Below are positions 53,181-61,336 of a DNA stretch of 64,000 bases, in pieces; positions within the stretch are counted from its first letter, which is position 1, and each line of letters opens with the position of its first letter. The notes under the pieces were generated by a model. It was not told where the DNA came from. It saw only the letters and a program-made list of their open reading frames with translations, and did not search any database. The position numbers were made by a program, and so were the translations under genes. Location: the NCBI RefSeq assembly GCF_003797765.1, contig NZ_RKMB01000002.1:548728-612727 (forward strand), read 5' to 3'. This DNA is from Ramlibacter sp. WS9 (GTDB lineage: Bacteria > Pseudomonadota > Gammaproteobacteria > Burkholderiales > Burkholderiaceae_C).

Positions 53181-54248
53181 ATGACAACACCCAACAAACA
53201 GCACGACGCCGCCGTTTTCGTCGGACGCTTCCAGGCTTTCCACAACGGCCAGCTGGCGCTGCTGCGGCGCGCGCTCGCCGCGGCGCCACTGTGCATCGTC
53301 GTTCTCGGTTCCGCCTTCCAGGCGCGCTCGCCCAAAAACCCGTTCTCGTGGCAGGAGCGCGCGGAGATGATTCGCCTGGCGCTGCCGGAGGCCGAGCGCG
53401 AGCGGCTGCGCTTCCTGCCGGTGCGCGACTACTACAACGAGGAGCGCTGGGTCGCGGCCGTGCGGCGCGGCGTGGCGGAAATCGCGGGCGCAGGCTCCGT
53501 CGTGCTGGTCGGGCATTTCAAGGACGCAACCAGCCAGTACCTGCGCGCCTTCCCCGGATGGACGCTCGACGACGCCGGGCGGCAAGGCAACATCGACGCC
53601 AGCGGATTGCGCGACGCCTACTTCGGCGCGCACGCCGACGCCTCGCTCGACGCCGCGCTGGCGGCACTGGTCGACTTGGCGCCGGCCACCACGCTGCAAT
53701 TCCTTCGCGCATGGGCGGCCCTGCCGCATTACCCGGTGCTGGCCCAGGAATGGGAAAGCCTGCGCGACGAGAAGGCGAAGTGGAGCAGCGCGCCCTACCC
53801 GCCGGTGTTCGTCACCGTCGATGCGGTCATCAAGTGCAGCGGGCAGGTGCTGCTGATCGAGCGCGGGCGGCACCCGGGCAAGGGCCTGTACGCGCTGCCG
53901 GGCGGATTCCTCGAGCAGCGCGAGACGGTCTACCAGTCCGTCTTGCGCGAACTGCAGGAAGAGACCGGCATGCAGCTGCTCGACGACGACATGCGCCATG
54001 CGCTGAAAGCCGTCCAGGTGTTCGACCACCCGGACCGCAGCCAGCGCGGCCGCGTCATCACGCACGCGCACCTGTTCGACCTGGGCGCGCGCCGGCCTCC
54101 ACAAGTGCAGGCCAGCGACGATGCATCGGCCGCCGAGTGGGTGCCGATCGAACAGCTGGCCGCCATGGAAGCGCGGTTCCACGACGACCACTTCCACATC
54201 CTCGATTTCTTCTTTGGGTTGACGGCGGACGAGGACACCGCCAAGTGA
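53181..54248 (+). CDS. nadM: Bifunctional NMN adenylyltransferase / ADP-ribose pyrophosphatase (NadM-Nudix)
   Basis: A 355-residue fusion. The N-terminal half has the nucleotidyltransferase motif VGRFQAFHNGQLALL and the partner ARSPKNPFSWQERAEM. The C-terminal half (about 205-340) is a Nudix domain with the full box GGFLEQRETVYQSVL-RELQEETG. The first part makes NAD from NMN; the second cuts ADP-ribose, the NrtR effector, to AMP and ribose phosphate. The same fusion is known in cyanobacteria and Francisella. Its place in an NrtR operon gives a feedback loop: product breakdown of the effector is under effector control. Confidence 0.94.
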   Translation: MTTPNKQHDAAVFVGRFQAFHNGQLALLRRALAAAPLCIVVLGSAFQARSPKNPFSWQERAEMIRLALPEAERERLRFLPVRDYYNEERWVAAVRRGVAEIAGAGSVVLVGHFKDATSQYLRAFPGWTLDDAGRQGNIDASGLRDAYFGAHADASLDAALAALVDLAPATTLQFLRAWAALPHYPVLAQEWESLRDEKAKWSSAPYPPVFVTVDAVIKCSGQVLLIERGRHPGKGLYALPGGFLEQRETVYQSVLRELQEETGMQLLDDDMRHALKAVQVFDHPDRSQRGRVITHAHLFDLGARRPPQVQASDDASAAEWVPIEQLAAMEARFHDDHFHILDFFFGLTADEDTAK

Positions 54249-55159
54249 CTATCAGTGAAATCGACCGGTATCGCGGTTGCCTGCTCGGGTTGGCGTGCGG
54301 CGACGCAGTCGGCACTACGGTGGAGTTCAACCCGCGCGGTACGTTCGCACCCGTTACCACCATGACCGGTGGAGGTCCGTTCGGCCTTGCCCCCGGCGAA
54401 TGGACCGACGACACTTCGATGGCGCTGTGTCTTGCAGCCAGCCTCGTCCATCGGTGCGGGTTCGATGCGACCGATCAGATGAATCGGTACTGCAACTGGC
54501 GCAGTGTGGGCTATTTCAGCAGTAACGGCCGCTGCTTCGATATCGGGATGACGGTCGCGGCAGCGTTGGACCGCTATCTCGTCACGTCGGAACCGTTTGC
54601 TGGCGATCCTGACCCGCGCTCGGCCGGCAACGGCGCCCTCATGCGGCTCGCCCCGATCTCCATGTACTACCGCGCCAGCGCAGACGACACATTCGTTTAC
54701 GCCGGCGAAAGCACCCGCACCACTCACGGAGCACGCGAGGCGATCGACTGCTCGCGCCTGTTTGGCCTGCAGCTTCGGGAGGCTCTGATGGGTGCCGACA
54801 AGACGGCCATCCTCGGCGTTCGTGCGCCTGAGCCGTTCGGCCCGAAGGTTGCTGCCATCGCGACCGGGCAGTTCCTGGACCGCACCTATGAAGACATCAA
54901 AGGCTCGGGCTACTGTGTCGAATCGTTGGAAGCTGCACTCTGGTGCTTCTTCAATACCAGCTCATTCGAGGCAGCCGTGCTCGCGGCCGTCAATCTGGGC
55001 GATGACGCGGACACCACGGCGGCGATCTGCGGCCAGATTGCTGGCGCGCACTACGGCGTAGGCGGCATCCCCGCTGACTGGCTTCGCCTGCTCACAATGC
55101 GGGACGAAATCGACGCGCTGGCTCACAGCCTCCACGCCCCCAACGCCAGCCATTGTTGA
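54245..55159 (+). CDS. ADP-ribosylglycohydrolase (DraG-like)
   Basis: A 304-residue hydrolase that removes ADP-ribose from proteins or small molecules. The di-metal ligands are visible: GLACGDAVGTTVEF, EWTDDTSMALCLAAS, RSAGNGALMRLAP, and NLGDDADTTAAICGQIAGAHYG. GTG 54245 overlaps the nadM stop (GTGA), so it is the last gene of the NAD operon. It would return ADP-ribose, which the Nudix half of NadM can then degrade. No ADP-ribosyltransferase is encoded in the window, so its target is unknown. A small GC hairpin follows. Confidence 0.93.
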   Translation: MTISEIDRYRGCLLGLACGDAVGTTVEFNPRGTFAPVTTMTGGGPFGLAPGEWTDDTSMALCLAASLVHRCGFDATDQMNRYCNWRSVGYFSSNGRCFDIGMTVAAALDRYLVTSEPFAGDPDPRSAGNGALMRLAPISMYYRASADDTFVYAGESTRTTHGAREAIDCSRLFGLQLREALMGADKTAILGVRAPEPFGPKVAAIATGQFLDRTYEDIKGSGYCVESLEAALWCFFNTSSFEAAVLAAVNLGDDADTTAAICGQIAGAHYGVGGIPADWLRLLTMRDEIDALAHSLHAPNASHC

Positions 55160-55175
55160 CCGCCAGAAAGGCGGC

Positions 55176-55427
55176 TCAGCGGCGCACCACCCCCGTCGCC
55201 GAGACGATCGCCGTGTCCACGAACGAAGCCCCTTCGTGCGACTGCGGTGAAAAGCTGATGAAGTAGTCGCCCAGGTCCGACCGGTGCGCTTGCCGCGCGT
55301 TGCGCGCACGGGCGCGGCTGCGCGCGCGAATGACATGCGCCGGCGGCAAAGGCTTTGCGATTTCGCGCTTCGAGACGCCAAAGACGGCAAAGGTTTTTCG
55401 CGGGCTGCTCAGCAGAATCTCGGGCAA
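55176..55427 (-). CDS. Possible small basic protein, family unknown
   Basis: An 83-residue frame on the minus strand in an otherwise empty 358-base gap between the DraG-like gene and the porin. It reads PEILLSSPRKTFAVFGVSKR, then a strongly basic RARSRARARNARQ, then DLGDYFISFSPQSHEGASF. The composition is protein-like and not a shadow of another gene, but the only start is TTG 55427 with no ribosome site. I do not recognise the family. It is a candidate only. Confidence 0.4.
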   Translation of the reverse strand: MPEILLSSPRKTFAVFGVSKREIAKPLPPAHVIRARSRARARNARQAHRSDLGDYFISFSPQSHEGASFVDTAIVSATGVVRR

Positions 55428-55517
55428 TCGGGAGGGGCAGGAGTCTTCCGATCACACGCGGCGCCGCGGCGTTGCGCCATCTGCAGAAAAACCGAGACAC
55501 CACGAAAGGAAGATTTC

Positions 55518-56558
55518 ATGCGTTCATTTCCCAATGGGAACAAGGGCTTGTTGGCATTCGCGGCGCTGGTTGCGTGCGCGGGCACGGCCAGCGCCCAATC
55601 GGCCGTCACGCTCTACGGCGTCGTCGACCTCGGACTGGAGCAAACCCGGCTCAGCCCCGGCACCAGCACCACGCGCCTGACCAGCGGCATCGACTCGGGC
55701 AGCCGCTGGGGCCTGAAGGGCACGGAAGACCTGGGTGGCGGCTTGTCCGCTTCGTTCCAGATCGAGAGCGGGTTCGACGCTTCCACAGGTGCGGGCGGTG
55801 GCGCCGGCGGCGGGCTGATGTTCAACCGGCAATCGTGGGTGGGCCTGAACGGAGGCTTCGGCTCGGTCAAGCTGGGCCGCCAGTACACACCGTACTTCTC
55901 GGCGCAGGGCGCGATCGATCCTTTCGGCCTGGGCTTCGTCGGCGACGCTTCCGGCATGATCGCCGTGTTCCGGCACTACGGCGTGCGCATGAACAACACG
56001 ATCAACTACAGCACGCCCAGCTTCGGCGGCTTCTCGGGCGAGGTCGCGTACGGCCTGGGCGAAGTGGCGGGCAGCCACTCGACCGGCAGCCAGTTCGGCT
56101 TGCAGGGCACCTATGAGGGCGGCCCACTCACCGCGGTGGCGGCGTACCACAAGCAGGGCCAGGTGGCAGCCGGCGCCGACGCGGGCGACAACCGCAGCGC
56201 GCTGGTCGGTGCCGCATACGACTTCAAGGTGGTGAAGCTCCACGGCGCGTTCGCGGACAACCGCGACACGAGCGCCGGTGGCGCGACCACGGGCCGCAGC
56301 CGCGACCTGATGCTGGGCGTCAGCGCGCCGGTGGGCGCCGCCACGCTCATGGCCTCGTACATGCAGCACCAGGACCGGCTGGCTTCGAACGCCGACTCGC
56401 GCTTCTGGGGCATCGGCGCGTCGTACCCGATCTCCAAGCGCACCAACTTCTACTCGTCCTACTCGCGCATCACCAACGACGCCGGCGGCGCGCTGGGTTC
56501 CGGTGCGGCGGGCGTCAACGTCAGCTGGTTGAACTTCGGCATCCGCCACAAGTTCTGA
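55518..56558 (+). CDS. Gram-negative porin (OmpC/Omp32 type)
   Basis: A 346-residue outer-membrane beta-barrel. The signal peptide (GLLAFAALVACAGTASAQ) is followed by the Burkholderiales porin start SAVTLYGVVDLGLE and SRWGLKGTEDLGGGLSASFQIESGF, then FNRQSWVGLNGGFGSVKLGRQYTPYF. It ends with aromatic Phe (GIRHKF) as a barrel must. It forms a trimeric diffusion pore. AAGGAAG before ATG 55518 gives the start. The gene is 28 bases before the LysR regulator, which could respond to what the porin admits. Glycine-rich loop (TGAGGGAGGG) lies near the expected L3/L2 loop. Confidence 0.94.
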   Translation: MRSFPNGNKGLLAFAALVACAGTASAQSAVTLYGVVDLGLEQTRLSPGTSTTRLTSGIDSGSRWGLKGTEDLGGGLSASFQIESGFDASTGAGGGAGGGLMFNRQSWVGLNGGFGSVKLGRQYTPYFSAQGAIDPFGLGFVGDASGMIAVFRHYGVRMNNTINYSTPSFGGFSGEVAYGLGEVAGSHSTGSQFGLQGTYEGGPLTAVAAYHKQGQVAAGADAGDNRSALVGAAYDFKVVKLHGAFADNRDTSAGGATTGRSRDLMLGVSAPVGAATLMASYMQHQDRLASNADSRFWGIGASYPISKRTNFYSSYSRITNDAGGALGSGAAGVNVSWLNFGIRHKF

Positions 56559-56586
56559 GCCCCACGAGCCAAGTGAGAAGCACGGC

Positions 56587-57615
56587 ATGAGCCCCCTGGA
56601 CGCGGACGCCCTCGAATGCGTGGCGGCGATTTTGGAAGAAGGCAGTTTCCACGGTGCGGCGCGGGTGCTGTCGATCACGCAGTCGGCGGTGTCCCAGCGC
56701 CTGCGCGCGCTCGAAGACCGGATCGGCACACCGCTCATCGTTCGAACGCGCCCGCTGAAGGCCACGGCCGCGGGCGCGGTCGTCCTGAAGCACGCGAGCC
56801 AGGCGCGGCTGCTGCGCGCCGACGTGGAACGCGATTTGCGCGAGCTCGCGCCGGGCTCGGCCAAGCCCGGCCGCAAGACCGAGCGCGTGTCGATCGCCAT
56901 CGGCGCCGACAGCATCGCCACCTGGGCCCTGCCTGCGCTCGACGCGTTGGTGAGCCGCGGCCTGCTATTGGAGATCATCAGCGACGACCGCCACTTCACG
57001 CACGAGTCGCTGCGTGAAGGTCATGTGGTCGGCTGCGTCAGCCCCATGAAGCAGGCGATCCGGGGTTGCCACGTGGTGCCGCTGGGGACGCTGCGCTACG
57101 CCGCCGTGGCTGCCTCGGCGTACGCGAGCCAGCATTGCCCGGCGGGTTTGACACCGCACAACTTCGCGGCGCTGGACTTCGTGGCGGTGAACCGCAAGGA
57201 CGACATCCAGGCGGAATTCGTCGGGCGGGCTTTCGGCCTGCGCGAGGTGGGCCTGCGCCAGCTCCTGTTGCCCGGCCCCGAAGCCCAGATGCGTGCGGTT
57301 ATGGCCGGCTGGGGAGCGGGCGTGGTGCCCGAACTACTGGCCACACCAGGGCTGGAGCAAGAGACGCTGGTCGATTTGCTGCCAGGCTTCCGCCTTTCGG
57401 TTCCGCTCTACTGGCATTGCTGGCAGCTGGAATCGGAAGTGCTGGAGCAGCTCACTTCGGCCCTGCGCCAGGCGCGGCCGGGGCAGGACTATTCCTTGGA
57501 GGCCTTGCGGATCGGCAAGCCCGCGAACGGCTTCAGCGTTCGAAGCGCGAATGCCGAGCGCGTTTCGCGAACGCCGGGCAACGAAGCCGCCACTTTGGTG
57601 ATGAAGTCCGCGTAG
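56587..57615 (+). CDS. LysR-family regulator, ArgP/IciA type
   Basis: A 342-residue LysR regulator. The helix-turn-helix is ALECVAAILEEGSFHGAARV then TQSAVSQRLRALEDRIGTPL; the effector domain (about 95-300) follows. The start MSPLDADALECVA is that of ArgP, which controls arginine/lysine exporters. E. coli ArgP has 297 residues: the last 45 here (after SLEALRIGKP) are read from the antisense of the Lrp gene and look like run-on. No lysE/argO exporter is next to it; the gene instead follows the porin. The stop lies 127 bases inside the convergent Lrp gene. Confidence 0.87.
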   Translation: MSPLDADALECVAAILEEGSFHGAARVLSITQSAVSQRLRALEDRIGTPLIVRTRPLKATAAGAVVLKHASQARLLRADVERDLRELAPGSAKPGRKTERVSIAIGADSIATWALPALDALVSRGLLLEIISDDRHFTHESLREGHVVGCVSPMKQAIRGCHVVPLGTLRYAAVAASAYASQHCPAGLTPHNFAALDFVAVNRKDDIQAEFVGRAFGLREVGLRQLLLPGPEAQMRAVMAGWGAGVVPELLATPGLEQETLVDLLPGFRLSVPLYWHCWQLESEVLEQLTSALRQARPGQDYSLEALRIGKPANGFSVRSANAERVSRTPGNEAATLVMKSA

Positions 57616-57977
57616 CTGTCCATGTCTTGCGAGACGACACGCAGCAGGTAGTCGCCGGAGCCGGAGACAAGGTGGCAGGACACGATCTCGTCGATCACCG
57701 CCACGGCCGCTTCGAACTGCTGGATGTGCCGCTCGTCGTGGGTGTGCACGCTGACGGACAGGAACGATTCGATGCCGAAGCCCAGGAGACGCGCATCGAT
57801 GTGCGCGTGATAGCCGCGGATCAGCCCGCTCTCTTCGAGCTTCTTGATCCTGCGCCACACGGGCGTGTTGGTCAGGTTCAGCTGCGCGGCGAGATCCGAG
57901 CTGGACAGCCTCGCATCGCGCTGCAGCTGCTCGAGGATGACGATCTCGACATCGGTCAGTTCGACGGCACGGCTCAC
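57489..57977 (-). CDS. Lrp/AsnC-family transcriptional regulator
   Basis: A 162-residue regulator. The helix-turn-helix is SSSDLAAQLNLTNTPVWRRI (KKLEESGLI follows), and the C-terminal RAM effector domain has LVSGSGDYLLRVVSQDM and ends in SAFALRTLKPFAGLP. Length equals that of E. coli Lrp. AGGAGA before GTG 57977 sets the start, which overlaps the antiporter stop (GTGA). The longer frame upstream is antisense to the antiporter. It is probably cotranscribed with the antiporter and responds to an amino acid. Its 3' 127 bases overlap argP tail to tail. Confidence 0.9.
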   Translation of the reverse strand: MSRAVELTDVEIVILEQLQRDARLSSSDLAAQLNLTNTPVWRRIKKLEESGLIRGYHAHIDARLLGFGIESFLSVSVHTHDERHIQQFEAAVAVIDEIVSCHLVSGSGDYLLRVVSQDMDSYADFITKVAASLPGVRETRSAFALRTLKPFAGLPIRKASKE

Positions 57978-59602
57978 GGGGCTTCTCCTTGCAAATGGGG
58001 CGCGCTGGAGCCGGTGCTCGCGGCGGCCGCAGCCGCCAGCTTCGGCAGATGCGCCTGCTCGTAGTCCAGCATCTCCATCAAGTGGTGCATCACTTCGTCG
58101 CCGATCTCGTTGGCTCGCCACAGGCGGATCAGCTCCGCGCGTTCGGCCTTGATGGCCGCGTGTTGCAGGCGGTTGACCAGCTCCATGCGCGGCGTCAGTT
58201 CCGTGCCGTCCGACGCCGCCAGCGCGATGCGGTCTGCGATCTCCGCCTTCAGCGAATGCGCCCACTGCGCGGGAACGTTTTCAGCGGCCATCACCTCGTC
58301 GATGGCCGCGAGCGCCACCGCGCTCATGGCCGCGCGCACGCGCAGTTGCTCGTCGTGCAGGCTCCAGTTGGAACCGACCTTCAGCCGCCGGATCAGCGCG
58401 GGCAGCGTCAGGCCCTGGCCGACCAGCGTGGTGATGATCACCGCGAAGGTGACGAAGATGATCAGGTCGCGATGCGGGAAGGGCGCACCGCCCGGCAAGG
58501 TGAGCGGCAGCGCCAGCGCCGCGGCCAGTGAGACGATGCCGCGCATGCCGCACCAGCTGATGATCACCAGCTCGTTCTTGTCGGGGCGCGGCTTCGCGTC
58601 GCGCAGGTTGCCGCTCAGGCGTTGCGGCAAGTAGGCCACCGGGAAGACCCAGGCGAAGCGGACAGCCACCGCCACGGCAGTGATGCTGACCGCGATGGCG
58701 GCCAGCAGCGCCGGCGGATACTGGCCGAGGTTGCCCACCACGCTGCGCATCTGCAGGCCGATCAGGATAAACACCAGGCTGTTGAGAAGGAACACCAGCA
58801 GGTTCCATACCGAGCGGGCCATGATGCGCATCTCGGCCGACACGATCTCGGGTGCGTAGCGCCCCCGCACCAGCCCCGCCGCAACCACCGCCAGCACGCC
58901 CGACATGTGCACCGATTCGGCCGCCAGGTAGGCCGTGTAGGGAATGGTGAGCACCGTCAGAACCTCGATGAACGGGTCGCCGAGCTTCTTGTGCACGCCG
59001 ATGTAGACGAACGCCAGCAAGATGCCCACGCCGATACCGCCCACCGACACCAGCGCGAACTGCGCCGTCGCTTCCATGAACGAGAAGGCGCCGGTGAGCA
59101 CCGCCGCGACGGCGAACTTGTACAGCACCAGGCCCGACGCATCGTTGACCAGGCTTTCGCCTTCCAGGATGGTGACGATGCGGCGCGGCATGTTCAGCCG
59201 CGACAGGATGGCCGTGGCCGCCACCGCGTCGGGCGGCGACACGATGGCGCCCAACACGAAGGCCGCCGCCCAAGGCACTTCCGGCACCAGCAGCTTCAAC
59301 GTGGCGCCGACGGCCAGGGTCGTCACCGCGACAAGGCCGATGGCCAGCAGGCCGATCGGCCGGATGTTGGCCTTGAAGTCCGTCCACGACGTGAGGAGCG
59401 CGGCCTGGTAGAGGATGGGCGGCAGCACCGCCACCAAAATCAATTGCGGATCGAACGCGTACTGCGGCAGGTTGGGGGCCAGCCCCAGCGCGGCGCCGCC
59501 CGCCACCAGCGCGATGGGATAGGGGAACTTGAAGCGGCGCGCCACCCAGCCCAGCGCGACGGCGCTCAGGAGCAGCAGCAACAGGAGTTCGAAGAGGGCC
59601 AT
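57974..59602 (-). CDS. Na+/H+ antiporter (CPA1 family)
   Basis: A 542-residue membrane protein with about twelve helices and a cytosolic C-terminal domain of about 130 residues. The ion-binding signature is in GAIVSPPDAVAATAILSRL and ILEGESLVNDASGLVLYKF, the two blocks of bacterial NhaP/CPA1 exchangers, and WCGMRGIVSLAAALALP later. It swaps cytosolic Na+ (or K+) for protons. I start at ATG 59602 (MALFELLLLLLL); the frame upstream is Pro-rich and not membrane-like. No clear ribosome site. The C-terminal tail (NEIGDEVMHHLMEML) may regulate it. Confidence 0.92.
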   Translation of the reverse strand: MALFELLLLLLLSAVALGWVARRFKFPYPIALVAGGAALGLAPNLPQYAFDPQLILVAVLPPILYQAALLTSWTDFKANIRPIGLLAIGLVAVTTLAVGATLKLLVPEVPWAAAFVLGAIVSPPDAVAATAILSRLNMPRRIVTILEGESLVNDASGLVLYKFAVAAVLTGAFSFMEATAQFALVSVGGIGVGILLAFVYIGVHKKLGDPFIEVLTVLTIPYTAYLAAESVHMSGVLAVVAAGLVRGRYAPEIVSAEMRIMARSVWNLLVFLLNSLVFILIGLQMRSVVGNLGQYPPALLAAIAVSITAVAVAVRFAWVFPVAYLPQRLSGNLRDAKPRPDKNELVIISWCGMRGIVSLAAALALPLTLPGGAPFPHRDLIIFVTFAVIITTLVGQGLTLPALIRRLKVGSNWSLHDEQLRVRAAMSAVALAAIDEVMAAENVPAQWAHSLKAEIADRIALAASDGTELTPRMELVNRLQHAAIKAERAELIRLWRANEIGDEVMHHLMEMLDYEQAHLPKLAAAAAASTGSSAPHLQGEAP

Positions 59603-59824
59603 GGGAGCGGAAGGAGGCGGCGGGAGAAAGCGTCGGAAGGCGGCGAAAGCGGACGCCGGATTATGGCGGGGGCACCCCGGAACGTCCAAGTGCGGCTGCA
59701 GCTTCGGGCCCGTTTTTGGCGGTTCGTCGCGCCAGCCTGCAGTCCGTCGCATCCCGCTGGCGGCGGGCCGGTGCGGTGCCTAAAGTCCACTCCATCGAAC
59801 CAACCCGCCTTCTGGAGCCCACAA

Positions 59825-60067
59825 ATGAACACCACCGCCGCCACCCGCTTCGCCGCCCTGCAACCCCTCGTGTCCGTGCGTTCGCGCGTGGCCGCCGCGC
59901 TGGCCGTGGTGGGCGTGATGGCCCTGGCCTCGCTCGCCGTGCAGGACGCCAGCCACCAGGCCGTGCACACCGCGGCCGTGTCCTTCTCGAACGGCCCGGC
60001 TCACGTCACGCTGGCACCGGTGCAGATCGTCGGGCGCCGCGCCAGCCTGGACGCGAACAGCATCTGA
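59825..60067 (+). CDS. Small exported or membrane protein of unknown function
   Basis: An 80-residue protein. A basic N-terminus (about 1-22) precedes one hydrophobic segment (VAAALAVVGVMALASLAV), then AVSFSNGPAHVTLAPVQIVG RRAS. The segment could be a signal peptide or an anchor. The frame also extends far upstream antisense to the antiporter, so ATG 59825 is chosen by the hydrophobic start. I do not recognise the family. It ends 15 bases from the convergent flavoprotein gene. Confidence 0.55.
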   Translation: MNTTAATRFAALQPLVSVRSRVAAALAVVGVMALASLAVQDASHQAVHTAAVSFSNGPAHVTLAPVQIVGRRASLDANSI

Positions 60068-60082
60068 AAGAGGCGTGGCCGG

Positions 60083-61246
60083 TCAGGCGAACACCGCCGC
60101 CAGCCGCCGCACCGCCTCTTCCGACTCGGCCCGATCCACGCGGGCATCCTCATTGTTGAAGTCGCGCGGGCCCTGCGCCTGGACCAGCAGGCCGTCACGG
60201 CGCGGGACCATGGAGACGTGGACACCGCGCAGGTACAGCGCGTAGTCCACCTCGGGTTGCGGCACCAGCCGCGCCGTCTGCCCGCGGATCGGGACGATGG
60301 TTGTGTCCCCGAACAAAGCCTTCGCCCCATAGCCCGTGCAATTGACGATGGTGCGCTCGCGCAAGCCGGCGATCTGGCGGGCATGCGCGAAATCGCGCTG
60401 TTCGATCTCACCGCCCTCGCGTAGGAAATCGTCCATCAGCAAGCGCTGGTAACTGGCCAGGTTGAAGACCATCTGCGTGAAGCGGCGCACGTGGGGTGCC
60501 TTGAACGGATGGTGTTCGGGCCGCAGCGTCACCGCGCGCGGCCGCAAATCCTGAATGGAAGCGTCCAGCTCCGCGTAGTCCGGTTCGTCGTTCGGCCCGG
60601 TGTCCGGCAGCGGCTCGCCGAACGGGATGTCGGACAGCACGTAGCCGTCGTGCCAGGCCACTGGCTCGCCCGGCAGGCCCAACAGGGTCTGCCAGGTCTT
60701 GAATGAAGCCCGCGCCATCGCCTCCCACTGCGCCGCGACGACGGGCGTCGCATGCTCGGCCGCGTACAGCCGCGAATCGGGACTCCACACGCCCGTGGCG
60801 GCGGACGAACGAACTTCGGGCGGCCGCTCCTTGCAGTAGATGCGCACGCGCAGGCCGGCGCGCTGGGCCACGCGGGCGGTCGTCAGGCCGATGGCACCGC
60901 AGCCGATGATGGCGATGTGCCGCTCGCGCGTCGCGAGCACCAGCGGCAGCGCGCGCAGGGCGGAGCCCCAAGACAAAGACCAGCCGCTGCCACCGTGGCC
61001 GTAGTGATGCACGACGTTCTTGCCGTGCAGCCGCTGCGCCTCGATGCGTGGGCCTTGCGGACGGAAAGGCCGGGTGCAGACCGCGAAGTCGATGAGGCGG
61101 TCGGGCTGGGCGCGGACGGGGGCCAGCGGCGAGGCCGGGCGGAACGCGGGCTTCGCGGGAGCGGCTGTTTCATCCGCGAGGGCGCCGAAGACGGACAGGC
61201 CGCCCAAGGCGCCGGGGATCGATTGAAGGAGCTGTCGGCGTTGCAC
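60083..61246 (-). CDS. D-amino-acid-oxidase-like flavoprotein, circularly permuted, with Tat-type signal
   Basis: A 387-residue FAD enzyme. A twin-arginine-like start (VQRRQLLQSIPGALGG) is followed at residues 59-94 by RPFRPQGPRIEA and HHYGHGGSGWSLSWG, which in ordinary D-amino-acid oxidases form the C-terminal end. Only then comes the FAD dinucleotide fold (HIAIIGCGAIGLTTARVA, about 110-127), the substrate barrel, and near the end VPRRDGLLVQAQGP, which normally precedes the RP-HYGHGG segment. So the order is permuted. The likely reaction is oxidation of an amine or amino acid with H2O2 release, probably in the periplasm. GTG 61246 is the best start; the signal argues for it. Confidence 0.85.
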   Translation of the reverse strand: MQRRQLLQSIPGALGGLSVFGALADETAAPAKPAFRPASPLAPVRAQPDRLIDFAVCTRPFRPQGPRIEAQRLHGKNVVHHYGHGGSGWSLSWGSALRALPLVLATRERHIAIIGCGAIGLTTARVAQRAGLRVRIYCKERPPEVRSSAATGVWSPDSRLYAAEHATPVVAAQWEAMARASFKTWQTLLGLPGEPVAWHDGYVLSDIPFGEPLPDTGPNDEPDYAELDASIQDLRPRAVTLRPEHHPFKAPHVRRFTQMVFNLASYQRLLMDDFLREGGEIEQRDFAHARQIAGLRERTIVNCTGYGAKALFGDTTIVPIRGQTARLVPQPEVDYALYLRGVHVSMVPRRDGLLVQAQGPRDFNNEDARVDRAESEEAVRRLAAVFA

Positions 61247-61336
61247 GGCGCATGTTACCCGGCGCGCAGGCGTGAGCGCGGATGGTCTTTTGTCGCAACT
61301 GCTAAGATTTGCCTTCACGCGGCCGAGGAAGAGGGA

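Noticed and set aside
55160..55174. Hairpin CCGCC-AGAAA-GGCGG after the DraG-like gene as a terminator
   Set aside because: Only a five-base stem and no T run follows; not enough to call.
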